From Advenella sp. FME57 (GTDB lineage: Bacteria; Pseudomonadota; Gammaproteobacteria; Burkholderiales; Burkholderiaceae_B), in the NCBI RefSeq assembly GCF_014897675.1, contig NZ_JABUXU010000005.1, positions 62,001 to 126,000 of the forward strand: a DNA stretch of 64,000 nt. The letters are read 5' to 3'. A program made the position numbers and the translations under genes. Every line of letters begins with the position of its first letter. The stretch's first letter is position 1. The notes beneath the pieces are model-generated. The model saw only the letters and a program-made list of their open reading frames with translations. It did not search any database and was not told the origin of the DNA. Positions 32,566-41,173 of the stretch are shown piece after piece.

Positions 32566-34776
32566 CTAAAAACGGTAACTTGCCGTCATGCCTGCCGTCC
32601 AGTTTCTACCAGGCGCCGGTTCATAATAACGTTTGTTGGCATCGTTTATGATGACCGATCCCGCATATCGCGCATTAAAGACGTTGTCTACGCGCGCAAA
32701 TGCATTGACAGTCCAATGGTCGCGTTTCCAGGTGTAGCCAGTGTGCAGGCCGGTTACCACTGCCGAAGGAGCGGACTCGCTGTTTTGGTTGTTTACGTAC
32801 ACTTTACCCAGGTAGTCGACATCGACACCGCCGCTCCAGCCCTGCTCCGGTTCCCATGCCAGCGAAGCCGTTGCTGTATTGCGGGCGATGCCGGGAATCA
32901 TGTTGCCGGCAGGTACTTGCGGGTTGCTGCCGGAGCAGGGTCCGGAACAAAAGCTGTCGCGGTAGCGGGCGTGCAGATAAGTATAAGAAAGCTGGGCGCG
33001 CAGATTGCGGTAAAGTCGTGCATCCCAGGCCAGTTCGACCCCATCGCGCAGGGTACGGCCCGCATTCTGATAGGTGGTGCGCCCGCCCGAGGCGCCGGCG
33101 CTTACAATTTCGTCCTTGGTGTAGGTGCGAAAGACGGCGGCGGTCAGTTGACCGTAGCCGACATTGGCCTTGAGCCCGGCTTCCAGCGTGGTATTGACCG
33201 ATGGCTTCAGACCAAAGTTCAGGCCTGGTTCGTTGTCGGCGCGATATGACAACTCGTTGAAGGTCGGGGTTTCAAAGCCGCGGCCGGCCGTGACGTATAG
33301 TAAAAGGTCTGGTGTGGCTTGGTAGTTCAGGGCAATGACTGGCAGCAGCTTGCTGTAGTTGGCGGTTCCGCTGTCGTCGGCGTTGCCGTTTGTAATATAG
33401 CGGTCTGAGGACTTGAAATGGACGTTGCTGTAGCGCAGGCCGGCATCCAGCGTCCAGCGCTCGGCAAAGTTCCACGATGCCTGTACGTAGGGATCAAGGT
33501 TCCAGATGTTGTTGATTTCGTTGCGCCGCAGGTTGCCCTGCACGCCAAGCTGGTTGCCGATGAAGTTTTCGTAGCCCTTGCGCGCTTCGCGCATCGTATC
33601 CCAGGCCAGGCCCGCCACCAGAGTGAGCGGCCTGTCGGCCAGGGAGACATGCGAGGTGAGCCGGATGTCTGCACCCCCGTATTGCCTTTTGAGCCAGATG
33701 ACGCCGCCCGAATGCGAGGGTGCACGTTGGGGGCCAATTGGAATGGACAGAAACTGCCTGGTTTCCCGCTGGCCATAGTAGCCCATGACGCGCAGATCGG
33801 TCCGGTCCGACAGCGGCTGTTCATAGACCAGACCACCCTGGGTCTGCTTGGTCGTTTTGCGTACATTGTAGGTTTGGGCATTGGGCGACGAGGCTCGTGG
33901 ATCGTTCTCGAACGCTTCCCGCGTCAGCCCTTGTGGGTCCTGTGCCGACACATCGACATGATTGAGCAGCAGGCTAAGATGGCCGGCATCGCCTACGCGC
34001 AGCCCGAGCTTGGCATTGACCTGGTTTTTCTGCGCCCTGCTATGGTCGCGGTAGCCGTCTGTACGGAAATGATTGGTGCTCAATAGATAGTCTATGGCGC
34101 CGGCGCCTTCCCCACGGGACCCTGACGCTTTCATGCCGTAACGCTGTTGCCCGTAGCTGCCGGCTGCAAAAGACGGGGTAAGGGTAAGCGGCCCCTCACC
34201 GGTTTCGGTTTCGGTCAGCAGCACACCGCCCGATGAGTTGCCGTGCAACGTGGAAAACGGCCCGCGCAGGACCTCTGCCGATTCAATGGAGGACAGATCA
34301 ATATTGGACGTCTGGCCCTGTCCGTCTGGCATGGTCGCCGGAATGCCGTCCACATACAGGCGGATGCCGCGTACGCCAAATGCCGACCGGGCGCCGAAAC
34401 CGCGAATGCCCACCTGCAGATCCTGAGCATAGTTCTGCCGGTTGCGCACGGTCAGCCCCGGGATGCCGCGCAAACCTTCGGATAGATTGACTTGCATCTG
34501 GTTGGCGCGGATGTGCGCACCGTCTATGATGCTGATCGATGCCGGTATTTCGCTTGCCGGGCGATCCATACGGGTGCTGGTGGCCACAATGGGCGACAGT
34601 TGGGTAATGGGAGCTTCAGGTGTGGCAGCAGCGGGCGTGGCTGATTCAGGCCCGGCTGTGATGGCTGCTTGTGCTGTAGTCACCGGCTGGGCAACCGCCG
34701 CGCAGGCAAACAGCGAAAAAATACAGCCGGCCACAACTGCGGGCTTAAAAGTAGGCGAACTCATGGACAAACTCAT
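32566..34776 (-). CDS. pqqU: TonB-dependent outer-membrane receptor, YncD/PqqU-like (PQQ uptake)
   Basis: 736-residue receptor with signal peptide (cleavage after FACAAVAQP region), plug and 22-strand barrel ending in a C-terminal Phe (GMTASYRF). The plug reads RNRQNYAQDLQVGIRGFGAR and YVDGIPATMPDGQGQTSNID, very close to E. coli YncD, now known as PqqU, the importer of the cofactor PQQ. Barrel segments NHFRTDGYRDHSRAQKN also match. It sits 173 bases upstream of a PQQ glucose dehydrogenase on the same strand, supporting a PQQ-salvage role. The start may be ATG 34776 or 34764. A siderophore role is the main alternative, but no iron genes are nearby. Confidence 0.85.
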   Translation of the reverse strand: MSLSMSSPTFKPAVVAGCIFSLFACAAVAQPVTTAQAAITAGPESATPAAATPEAPITQLSPIVATSTRMDRPASEIPASISIIDGAHIRANQMQVNLSEGLRGIPGLTVRNRQNYAQDLQVGIRGFGARSAFGVRGIRLYVDGIPATMPDGQGQTSNIDLSSIESAEVLRGPFSTLHGNSSGGVLLTETETGEGPLTLTPSFAAGSYGQQRYGMKASGSRGEGAGAIDYLLSTNHFRTDGYRDHSRAQKNQVNAKLGLRVGDAGHLSLLLNHVDVSAQDPQGLTREAFENDPRASSPNAQTYNVRKTTKQTQGGLVYEQPLSDRTDLRVMGYYGQRETRQFLSIPIGPQRAPSHSGGVIWLKRQYGGADIRLTSHVSLADRPLTLVAGLAWDTMREARKGYENFIGNQLGVQGNLRRNEINNIWNLDPYVQASWNFAERWTLDAGLRYSNVHFKSSDRYITNGNADDSGTANYSKLLPVIALNYQATPDLLLYVTAGRGFETPTFNELSYRADNEPGLNFGLKPSVNTTLEAGLKANVGYGQLTAAVFRTYTKDEIVSAGASGGRTTYQNAGRTLRDGVELAWDARLYRNLRAQLSYTYLHARYRDSFCSGPCSGSNPQVPAGNMIPGIARNTATASLAWEPEQGWSGGVDVDYLGKVYVNNQNSESAPSAVVTGLHTGYTWKRDHWTVNAFARVDNVFNARYAGSVIINDANKRYYEPAPGRNWTAGMTASYRF

Positions 34777-35220
34777 GCAGATTAAATGGTCAGGATGCTG
34801 GCCAGGCGACGCGTCTCATCTTAGGCATGGTGTACACCAGCCAGCGTGAAAGCGATATGTCTGTTAAAGGCCGTGTTATGTCCGTTTTTGAAACGAACTT
34901 AAATCTTGTTACGTTCTATGATAACCCGTCAGTGCCCGTACGGGATTAAACATACATCAAATGCTTATATCTTTGATGTGCGAGATCTTAGGGTTCAATT
35001 TGTTTGAGACTGATTTGCGGGTCAGTCAGATGGGTGCCCGGACTGCTTCGCCTTCTTTTTTCCTGCACTGTGCGCAACTTCCACGTGTGCGATTGGCCTA
35101 GCGCTGTTCGGGTAGCTTCTTAAAGGCTTCGTTGGGGGCTATATATGGTGATAATACTTTCTTGTTTAATCCAATATTTTGATATAACATATATCTAACT
35201 TAAATCTCCTTCTAAAGAAA
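34777..35220. other. 444-base divergent intergenic region with two dyads
   Basis: It lies between the pqqU-like gene (-) and the PLP-lyase/Tau-type operon (+), AT-rich towards the right. Dyads: ACATCAAA-N10-TTTGATGT (34954-34979) and GATATA-ACA-TATATC (35181-35195, 26 bases before the lyase ATG). Either may be the site of the GntR regulator encoded at the other end of the operon. No clear -35/-10 pair and no gene were seen. Confidence 0.5.
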
Positions 35221-36474
35221 ATGACTCCATTTCCCTCACATGGTGTGTCCAAAGAAACAATCAAATATGCACTGGATGCGTTCGCAGAAAGTGATAAAAA
35301 CTGGCGAGGAGGGCGCATTCCGCTCTACGTTTTTCGTGGCGAACAGGATGCGTACGAAGTAGGGCGTGATGCTTTCTTTCAATATTTCTCAGAAAATGCG
35401 CTGGGCGCAAACCGGGCATTCCCAAGCATCAAAACCATGCAGGAAGAGATTATCCAGAAGTGCCTGTCATTATTAAATGGCAGTGCCGATATGGCCGGGA
35501 TTGTCACCTGCGGCGGAACGGAGAGTATATTTTTAGCGGTGCGTGCGGCACGCGCAGAAGCAAGGTTGAAGCGCGCGTTACCGAAAGGCTGTGGCAACAT
35601 TGTACTTGCGGAAACGGCACACCCGGCTTTTACCAAAGCTGCGCAAAGTATGGATCTGCAAGAGCGCCGCATCCCCGTGATGCCCGATGGACGTGCCGAT
35701 GTCGATCAAATGGCGGCATCGATAGATGAGCAGACCGTGATGCTAGTCGGCTCGGCACCCTGTTTTCCGTTTGGAGTAATAGATCCTATCGCCCGTTTGG
35801 GCCAGATCGCGCTGCGCCATGACATATGGCTGCATACCGATGCTTGCGTGGGTGGATACTTAGCGCCATTTGTCCGGGATATTGGCTATCCCCTTCCAGA
35901 ATTTGACTTGAGCGTACCGGGAGTAGCGTCGCTTTCCGCCGATCTGCACAAATATGGATTCTGTCCTAAACCAGCTTCTACTGTTTTCTTTTCAAATCAT
36001 GAGCGGTGCTCCATGGCTGGATTTGATATTGATGTTTGGCCTTCCGGGCGGTTTGTAACTCCCACGTTAATTGGTACGCGTCCGGCTGGCGGTGTCGCCG
36101 GAGCCTGGGCGACGCTGCATTTTTTAGGCGCAGATGGCTATCGGCGCATTGCACAAAAAATAATGACGATGCGCGATAGCTATATCAAGGGGATCATAGC
36201 AATTCCAGGCTATCGGATGGTCGTGGATCCCGACCTGGCTATTCTGGCATTTGCGGACCCCGGCCTGGATATGTCACGGGTCGCCGCCTTGATGCTTGAA
36301 AGGGACTGGCTGCCTGGCATGACCACGCAGCCACAGGCGTTGCACATGATGCTGTCGCTGTTGCATGAACCTGTACGCGAACAGTATTTGTCAGATTTAC
36401 GTGATTGCTCTGAGATCGTGCGTCAACAGATGGCGGCGGGACAAAGTGGATTGCGAGCAGCGGTGCAGTATTAA
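35221..36474 (+). CDS. PLP-dependent decarboxylase/sphingosine-1-phosphate-lyase-like enzyme
   Basis: 417-residue fold-type I PLP enzyme of the group II decarboxylase superfamily, nearest by eye to sphingosine-1-phosphate lyases: TCGGTESIFLAVRAARAEA (phosphate-binding block), HTDACVGGYLAPFVRDIGYP with the cofactor Asp, and the PLP lysine Lys244 in SADLHKYGFCPKP. It would cleave or decarboxylate an amino compound in the cytoplasm. Only AAAGAAA precedes the ATG, a weak ribosome site. It heads an operon with a TauABC-type ABC importer, so the imported compound is probably its substrate (inference). Codon use is AT-richer than in the surrounding genes. Confidence 0.87.
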   Translation: MTPFPSHGVSKETIKYALDAFAESDKNWRGGRIPLYVFRGEQDAYEVGRDAFFQYFSENALGANRAFPSIKTMQEEIIQKCLSLLNGSADMAGIVTCGGTESIFLAVRAARAEARLKRALPKGCGNIVLAETAHPAFTKAAQSMDLQERRIPVMPDGRADVDQMAASIDEQTVMLVGSAPCFPFGVIDPIARLGQIALRHDIWLHTDACVGGYLAPFVRDIGYPLPEFDLSVPGVASLSADLHKYGFCPKPASTVFFSNHERCSMAGFDIDVWPSGRFVTPTLIGTRPAGGVAGAWATLHFLGADGYRRIAQKIMTMRDSYIKGIIAIPGYRMVVDPDLAILAFADPGLDMSRVAALMLERDWLPGMTTQPQALHMMLSLLHEPVREQYLSDLRDCSEIVRQQMAAGQSGLRAAVQY

Positions 36475-36532
36475 TTCATAAGCAAGTGTTTTGTGTATAA
36501 ATTGCAGTTTCAATCATATTTCGGAGGAGACT

Positions 36533-37582
36533 ATGACTATTCTCGAATCGTTCTCGCGTCGCGACGCATTACGCTTGATGCTCAACATGGGGGTCCTGAC
36601 CTTCGGCAGCGCAGGCTTGATTTCCCCTCGCCAGGTCCAGGCGCAAGAACCCAGCAATGCGTTTGTACTGGGCCATTTCGGATCAGCCAATCCGCAAGTG
36701 CTTGGAAAAGCGATGGGGACGTATAAGAACGCTTTTGGTACTGGAGTCAAGACTGATTTCGTTACTGTGTCGGCCGGCTCGCAAGTGCTTGCTGCCATCG
36801 CAGGAAACAGTATGGATATATGTAATGTCGGCTCAAGTCCCATGGTCGTGGGCTTTGGACAAGGCGTGAAAATGTCGATGGTTTACGTACAAAAGTACAT
36901 TACCGACAGTGAATGCCTTGCCGTACGTAAAGAGGCGGGGATCACCGAATTAAAAGACTTAAAAGGCACGACTATTGGACTGCCGTTTAATACTTCGGTA
37001 CATTTTGCGCTCAATGCCGCGTTGAAGTCGGCTGGCATTGCAGCGAATGAAGTCAGGCTTTTGAACATAAAAGCTGACTCCATACGAGCTGCGTGGAAAC
37101 GTAAAAGTATTGATGCTGCTTATATTTGGGCGCCTGTCTTGAATGACCTTGTTGCTGATAACGGCACTATTTTATTACGCACCGGCGATCTGGCTGATTC
37201 AGGTTTGCTGGTGTTTGATGGCATTGTAGTACGGGATGAATTCAAGCGGCAGCACCCCGAGTTGGTACTGGCTTATCTCAAGGAATATGCGCGCTTATGC
37301 GATATGTACGAGAATGATCCAAAGCAGGTTGTCGACGTACTGTCGCCCTACTTGAGTTTGCCGCCCGAAACGACAATTGAATATATGAAAACTTTCCATT
37401 CAATACCGGCTAAAGAATTGGCCACCGACAAGTGGATGGGAATGCCGGGAGCCAAGGATACAGGGGTGTTGCGTACATTGCGCGCGCAGGCAGAGTTTCT
37501 CAAAGAAGCAGATCAGCTTCCGGTTGTGCCTGCCAGCTTTGCTCCTTTTGTCGATTCGTCCTTTTTAGCACAGATGATTTAA
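36533..37582 (+). CDS. ABC transporter substrate-binding protein, TauA/SsuA-like
   Basis: 349-residue periplasmic receptor of the nitrate/sulfonate/taurine family. It has a twin-arginine signal (FSRRDALRLMLNMGVLTFGS) and SBP blocks VSAGSQVLAAIAGNSMDICN, GSSPMVVGFGQGVKM and TIGLPFNTSVHFALNAALKS. Overall ordering follows TauA (taurine). CGGAGGAGACT gives a strong ribosome site for the ATG at 36533. It lies between the PLP enzyme and the ATPase gene. Taurine, another sulfonate, or an amino-compound analogue are possible ligands. Tat export is unusual for this family and worth noting. Confidence 0.88.
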   Translation: MTILESFSRRDALRLMLNMGVLTFGSAGLISPRQVQAQEPSNAFVLGHFGSANPQVLGKAMGTYKNAFGTGVKTDFVTVSAGSQVLAAIAGNSMDICNVGSSPMVVGFGQGVKMSMVYVQKYITDSECLAVRKEAGITELKDLKGTTIGLPFNTSVHFALNAALKSAGIAANEVRLLNIKADSIRAAWKRKSIDAAYIWAPVLNDLVADNGTILLRTGDLADSGLLVFDGIVVRDEFKRQHPELVLAYLKEYARLCDMYENDPKQVVDVLSPYLSLPPETTIEYMKTFHSIPAKELATDKWMGMPGAKDTGVLRTLRAQAEFLKEADQLPVVPASFAPFVDSSFLAQMI

Positions 37583-37593
37583 CAGGAACGCTT

Positions 37594-38427
37594 ATGTCTA
37601 TTCAACCGGTAAGCATGAGTTCGAAGTCGCGCGCAGACAGAGCAAAATTAATATTAAATGGTGTATCCAAGCGTTTTGGAAACGGTGCTGACGCAGTCCA
37701 GGCCCTGGAACCAGTCGATCTCGTTGTTGAAAACGGTGATTTCGTCTGTATTGTCGGGCCGTCGGGTTGCGGAAAAAGCACGCTCTTAAGTATTGTTGCC
37801 GGCTTTGAAACGCCTTCGTCTGGAAGTGCAATTTTGGATGGGAAGAAAATTCTTGCGCCAGGAGCAGAACGTGGGGTAGTGTTTCAGCAAGGCGCGTTGT
37901 TTAACTGGATGACCGTAAGAGATAATGTCGCGTTCGGACCGCAGGCCATGGGGAAATCTCGAGAGGCATCTTTAAGTGTGGCAGCCCGCTATCTGGAGTT
38001 GGTGGGGCTCACTTCATTTTCCCATCGTTATCCTTATGAATTGTCTGGCGGTATGCAACAGCGTGTCGCTATAGCCAGGGCGCTTGCCAATGAGCCGGAA
38101 ATTTTGCTGATGGACGAGCCTTTTGCCGCACTCGACTACCAAACTCGCGAGCTTTTACAGGAAGAAATCCACAGTATTTGGAAACGTACTGCGAGTACCG
38201 TACTTTGGATCACCCATAGCATTGATGAGGCTTTGGTTCTTGCGACGCATATTGTCGTCATGAGCGCAAGGCCGGGCCGTATCAAAGCAACCTTCGAGTC
38301 CGATTTCTCAAAAAATACCGATCCGATGCTGACCACAACGGTTGAGTTCGCGGATGCCAAGCGTCAGATCGTGGCGCTTTTGCGACAAGAGTCCATTGAG
38401 GCGCAGCGACAGGAGATTAATCTATGA
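37594..38427 (+). CDS. ABC transporter ATP-binding protein, TauB/SsuB-like
   Basis: 277-residue ATPase of a nitrate/sulfonate/taurine-type importer. Walker A GPSGCGKST, the Q-loop GVVFQQGALFNWMTVRDNVAFG, signature LSGGMQQRVAIARAL, Walker B LLMDEPFAALD and the switch His in LWITHSIDEAL are all present. ACAGGAACGCTT precedes the ATG at 37594. The stop overlaps the permease start (ATGA), so the two are coupled. It would dimerise below the permease encoded next. Confidence 0.92.
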   Translation: MSIQPVSMSSKSRADRAKLILNGVSKRFGNGADAVQALEPVDLVVENGDFVCIVGPSGCGKSTLLSIVAGFETPSSGSAILDGKKILAPGAERGVVFQQGALFNWMTVRDNVAFGPQAMGKSREASLSVAARYLELVGLTSFSHRYPYELSGGMQQRVAIARALANEPEILLMDEPFAALDYQTRELLQEEIHSIWKRTASTVLWITHSIDEALVLATHIVVMSARPGRIKATFESDFSKNTDPMLTTTVEFADAKRQIVALLRQESIEAQRQEINL

Positions 38428-39254
38428 ATAATGCAACGGTAAAGCGTCTGTGGACTCGCAGGCCGGTTAGCAAGGAGGGGTTTTTCAATTTCAAATTGAG
38501 TATGTGCTCTTTTGTAGGCATGCTCGCAATCTGGATAGCCTTGACCGGCTCCGGATTATGGGTCCCTATCGTTGATCCCATGTTCTTGCCGTCGCCTGTT
38601 GCTGTGTTGGATACGTTCTGGCAGCTTTGCAATACAGGCTACCAAGGCAATACATTGCAACACCACTTTTTTATCAGCCTGTTGCGCTTCGGTGTGGCGT
38701 TCTCCATTTGCATTCTGGTAGGCATCCCGATTGGGTTGTGGATGGGAATGAATAGTGCGGTGCGCGCGATACTTGATCCGCCGATAGAAATTACCCGCCC
38801 GATTCCCAAACTGGCCTTGTTGCCTCTGTTTATTATCTGGTTTGGCATTGGAGAACTGTCCAAGACAGTGGTGATCGTCGCTGCGATCTTTCCGCTCATG
38901 ACAATCAGTGCGATGCAGGCGGTCAGATCGGTCAGCTTGCGCAAAATTCAGGCGGCTCAATCTTTGGGGGCCTCACAGTCGGTGATTTTTCGCAGGGTTT
39001 TGCTTCCTGCCAGTCTGCCGGGTATTTTCACCGGCATACGAATGTCAATTGGCATTGGCGTGACCATGCTGGTGGGGGCCGAGATGGTGGCAACCAGCGA
39101 TGGTATTGCATGGATGGCGCTGACCGCAGCCGATTTTATGCTGACCAATGTCGTGTTGGTGGGCGTATTGATAATGGCCTTGCTGGGTTATGTTCTGGAC
39201 CGTTTATGTCGTCTGCTGGAATCTCGTTTAGTGCATTGGAGCGGACGAGATTAA
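38424..39254 (+). CDS. ABC transporter permease, TauC/SsuC-like
   Basis: 276-residue inner-membrane permease with about six helices of the BPD_transp_1 type. The family start MFLPSPVAVLDTFWQL, IEITRPIPKLALLPLFIIWF and the EAA loop AAQSLGASQSVIFRRVLLPA, which docks the ATPase, are visible. It overlaps the ATPase gene by four bases and its last codon overlaps the convergent GntR gene stop by four bases (TTAA region), leaving no space for a terminator between them. Confidence 0.92.
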   Translation: MNNATVKRLWTRRPVSKEGFFNFKLSMCSFVGMLAIWIALTGSGLWVPIVDPMFLPSPVAVLDTFWQLCNTGYQGNTLQHHFFISLLRFGVAFSICILVGIPIGLWMGMNSAVRAILDPPIEITRPIPKLALLPLFIIWFGIGELSKTVVIVAAIFPLMTISAMQAVRSVSLRKIQAAQSLGASQSVIFRRVLLPASLPGIFTGIRMSIGIGVTMLVGAEMVATSDGIAWMALTAADFMLTNVVLVGVLIMALLGYVLDRLCRLLESRLVHWSGRD

Positions 39255-40057
39255 ATTTTCGTTGTGATCTGATCAGAGGCGCGCTTGCGTAGCTGCTCGC
39301 AAAGTTGTTCCGAGCCGTCAATCAAATCTTGACGAATCGCTTCTGATAATTTTTTTTCATCCCGTTGTGTTAATGCCTTCAGAATTGCGGCATGGTTGAC
39401 GCCGCCTTTCCACGCCCGTGTGTTGTACGGGTAGAGCAGGCGCAGCATTGGACCAGTCTGCATCCAAAGGGATTCCAGAATCGCCATGAGTGTGGGCATT
39501 TCGCACTGGCGATAAATGCGAAAATGAAACTCGCGATTACACGCGAGGACAGTGACATAGTCATGCCCCTGTTTCGCCTTAAGCAGCTCTTTCTGTATGT
39601 TCTTTAAGGCGTCAATGTCGCTCTTGGCGATTCTGCTCAGGGCGGCAGTGGCTGCAATGGGTTCGAGCGCCAGCCTGATTGCCACTAATTCACGATATCG
39701 TTCTTCCGACAGGTATGGGACGAGTAAGCCCCGCTGTGGTCCGGGCTCAAGGCAGGCCTCGGCCGCCAAGCGGTTGAGTGCCTCGCGCGCGGGCGTAAAT
39801 CCGATATTCAGAAGAGAAACCAGGCCGCGTACCGTGACGCGTTGCCCCGGCGCCAGTTCGCCTGAAGACAACGCTTCGCGCAGCGATTCATATGCCTGGT
39901 CGCCAAGTGTTTTTACGCGTACCACTGGAGCAAGAGCAGGCGTCGCAGAAGATGCTGCCGATGTCGAAGATGGGCCGGATTTAGCTATAAACATAACACG
40001 CAGGTGAGGTTTTGATACCCTGAAGTTTAGCCCATCTGACTTGACGGGTGTATGCAT
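39251..40057 (-). CDS. GntR-family (FadR/FCD type) transcriptional regulator
   Basis: Up to 268 residues: an N-terminal winged helix-turn-helix (DQAYESLREALSSGELAPGQ, VRGLVSLLNIGFTPAREALN) and a C-terminal all-helical FCD ligand domain (LVAIRLALEPIAATAALSRI, CNREFHFRIYRQCEMPTLMA). The FCD domain usually binds a carboxylate through a metal. ATGs at 40057 and 39994 are both possible; neither has a strong ribosome site. It converges with the Tau-type operon and is the most likely regulator of it. The two dyads upstream of the PLP enzyme are candidate operators. Confidence 0.87.
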   Translation of the reverse strand: MHTPVKSDGLNFRVSKPHLRVMFIAKSGPSSTSAASSATPALAPVVRVKTLGDQAYESLREALSSGELAPGQRVTVRGLVSLLNIGFTPAREALNRLAAEACLEPGPQRGLLVPYLSEERYRELVAIRLALEPIAATAALSRIAKSDIDALKNIQKELLKAKQGHDYVTVLACNREFHFRIYRQCEMPTLMAILESLWMQTGPMLRLLYPYNTRAWKGGVNHAAILKALTQRDEKKLSEAIRQDLIDGSEQLCEQLRKRASDQITTKI

Positions 40058-40235
40058 GAAAACATTCTTTTTTTAATTTATCTGAAAGCTCTGTGGATGC
40101 GGTTGCATCAGCGTGTCTAACTGCTACCAGCTGTGACCCTGACGGCGCTCTGCACGAATCACCACGCACGTGCCAATCGCACTGACATTTGTCCAATCCA
40201 CTATAAAATACCCTCATCGAATCAAGAGGTGGATT

Positions 40236-40955
40236 GTGCCAAGAAAAGCGTCAACATTATCGGTCGCTGACGAGAACCCGGCGTCGGGCGGCGTTGCGGC
40301 GGTGGATCGCGCCCTGTCGCTGCTGACCGTATTTCGCAAGAACGATGGGTATCTTTCGCTGGTAGAGCTGGCGGACCGCACACGCATGTACAAGAGCACT
40401 ATCCTACGGCTGCTGGCCTCGCTGGAGCATTACGGCATGGTGCATAAGTCCGATGACGGTCGCTATGGCCTGGGTGAAGGCGTCGTGCGGCTGTATGGCG
40501 TTTACAATTCGGCGTTTTCCCAGGCCGATGTCATTATCCCGGTACTGCGCGCACTGGTGGAAAAAACCCAGGAAAGCGCCTCGTACCATGTCATCAGCGG
40601 CAATAGTCGGCTGTGCCTGCATCGGGTCAATTCGCCATTGCCGATCAGCTATCGAACCCGCGAAGGGGATGTGTTGCCATTGGATAAAGGTTCCGGTGCG
40701 CGCGTGCTGCAGGCCTTCACTGGCGCTAAAGGCAAACTGTACGATCAGATCCGACGTGATGGCGTCATTGTGCTGGACGGCGATCGCATGCCCGACCTGG
40801 CAGGCGTTTCCGCTGCTGTGTTCAATGCGCATCACGAATTTGCGGGAGCATTGACGCTGACCATGCCCTCGTCCCGTCTGAAACCGGCTTTCAGAAACGA
40901 GGTGCTTCAAGCCGCGATGGCATTAAGCAAAAAGTTCGGCTATATCAAAGACTGA
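40236..40955 (+). CDS. IclR-family transcriptional regulator
   Basis: 239-residue regulator: N-terminal winged helix-turn-helix (AVDRALSLLTVFRKNDGYLS, ELADRTRMYKSTILRLLASL) and the IclR effector domain (YHVISGNSRLCLHRVNSPLP, LPLDKGSGARVLQAFTGAKG). The GTG at 40236 is preceded by AAGAGGTGGATT, and TATAAAAT lies just upstream, so this start is preferred over an upstream ATG at 40170. It lies directly upstream of the HMG-CoA-lyase-like operon, whose promoter carries two copies of a TTCTAT-N3-ATAGAA dyad; regulation of that operon is the natural inference. Confidence 0.9.
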   Translation: MPRKASTLSVADENPASGGVAAVDRALSLLTVFRKNDGYLSLVELADRTRMYKSTILRLLASLEHYGMVHKSDDGRYGLGEGVVRLYGVYNSAFSQADVIIPVLRALVEKTQESASYHVISGNSRLCLHRVNSPLPISYRTREGDVLPLDKGSGARVLQAFTGAKGKLYDQIRRDGVIVLDGDRMPDLAGVSAAVFNAHHEFAGALTLTMPSSRLKPAFRNEVLQAAMALSKKFGYIKD

Positions 40956-41121
40956 ATATTTCAAGACTGGCGCCTGGCGATAGCCAGCGCATTGCCTCCA
41001 TGCAAATCGGCCCACAGCGGCCGATTTTGTTTTGCGTTCCACATCTTCCTGTATCTGACACTAACGCCGCAAGCCAATTACATTTGCGATTGCGTGTTGA
41101 CGCGCTTGTCATTTCTGTTTT

Positions 41122-41160
41122 AATATTCTATTTAATAGAATATTGTTCTATAAGATAGAA
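41122..41160. promoter_or_regulatory. Two tandem operators TTCTAT-N3-ATAGAA ahead of the HMG-CoA-lyase-like operon
   Basis: Site 1 (41122-41144) has perfect 10-base arms AATATTCTAT / ATAGAATATT around TTA. Site 2 (41146-41160) has arms TTCTAT / ATAGAA around AAG. The centres are 20 bp apart, about two helical turns, so two dimers would bind on the same face. Site 2 lies only 13 bases before the ATG, implying repression. The IclR gene just upstream is the likely source of the binder. Confidence 0.8.
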
Positions 41161-41173
41161 TATAGGAGAAAGC

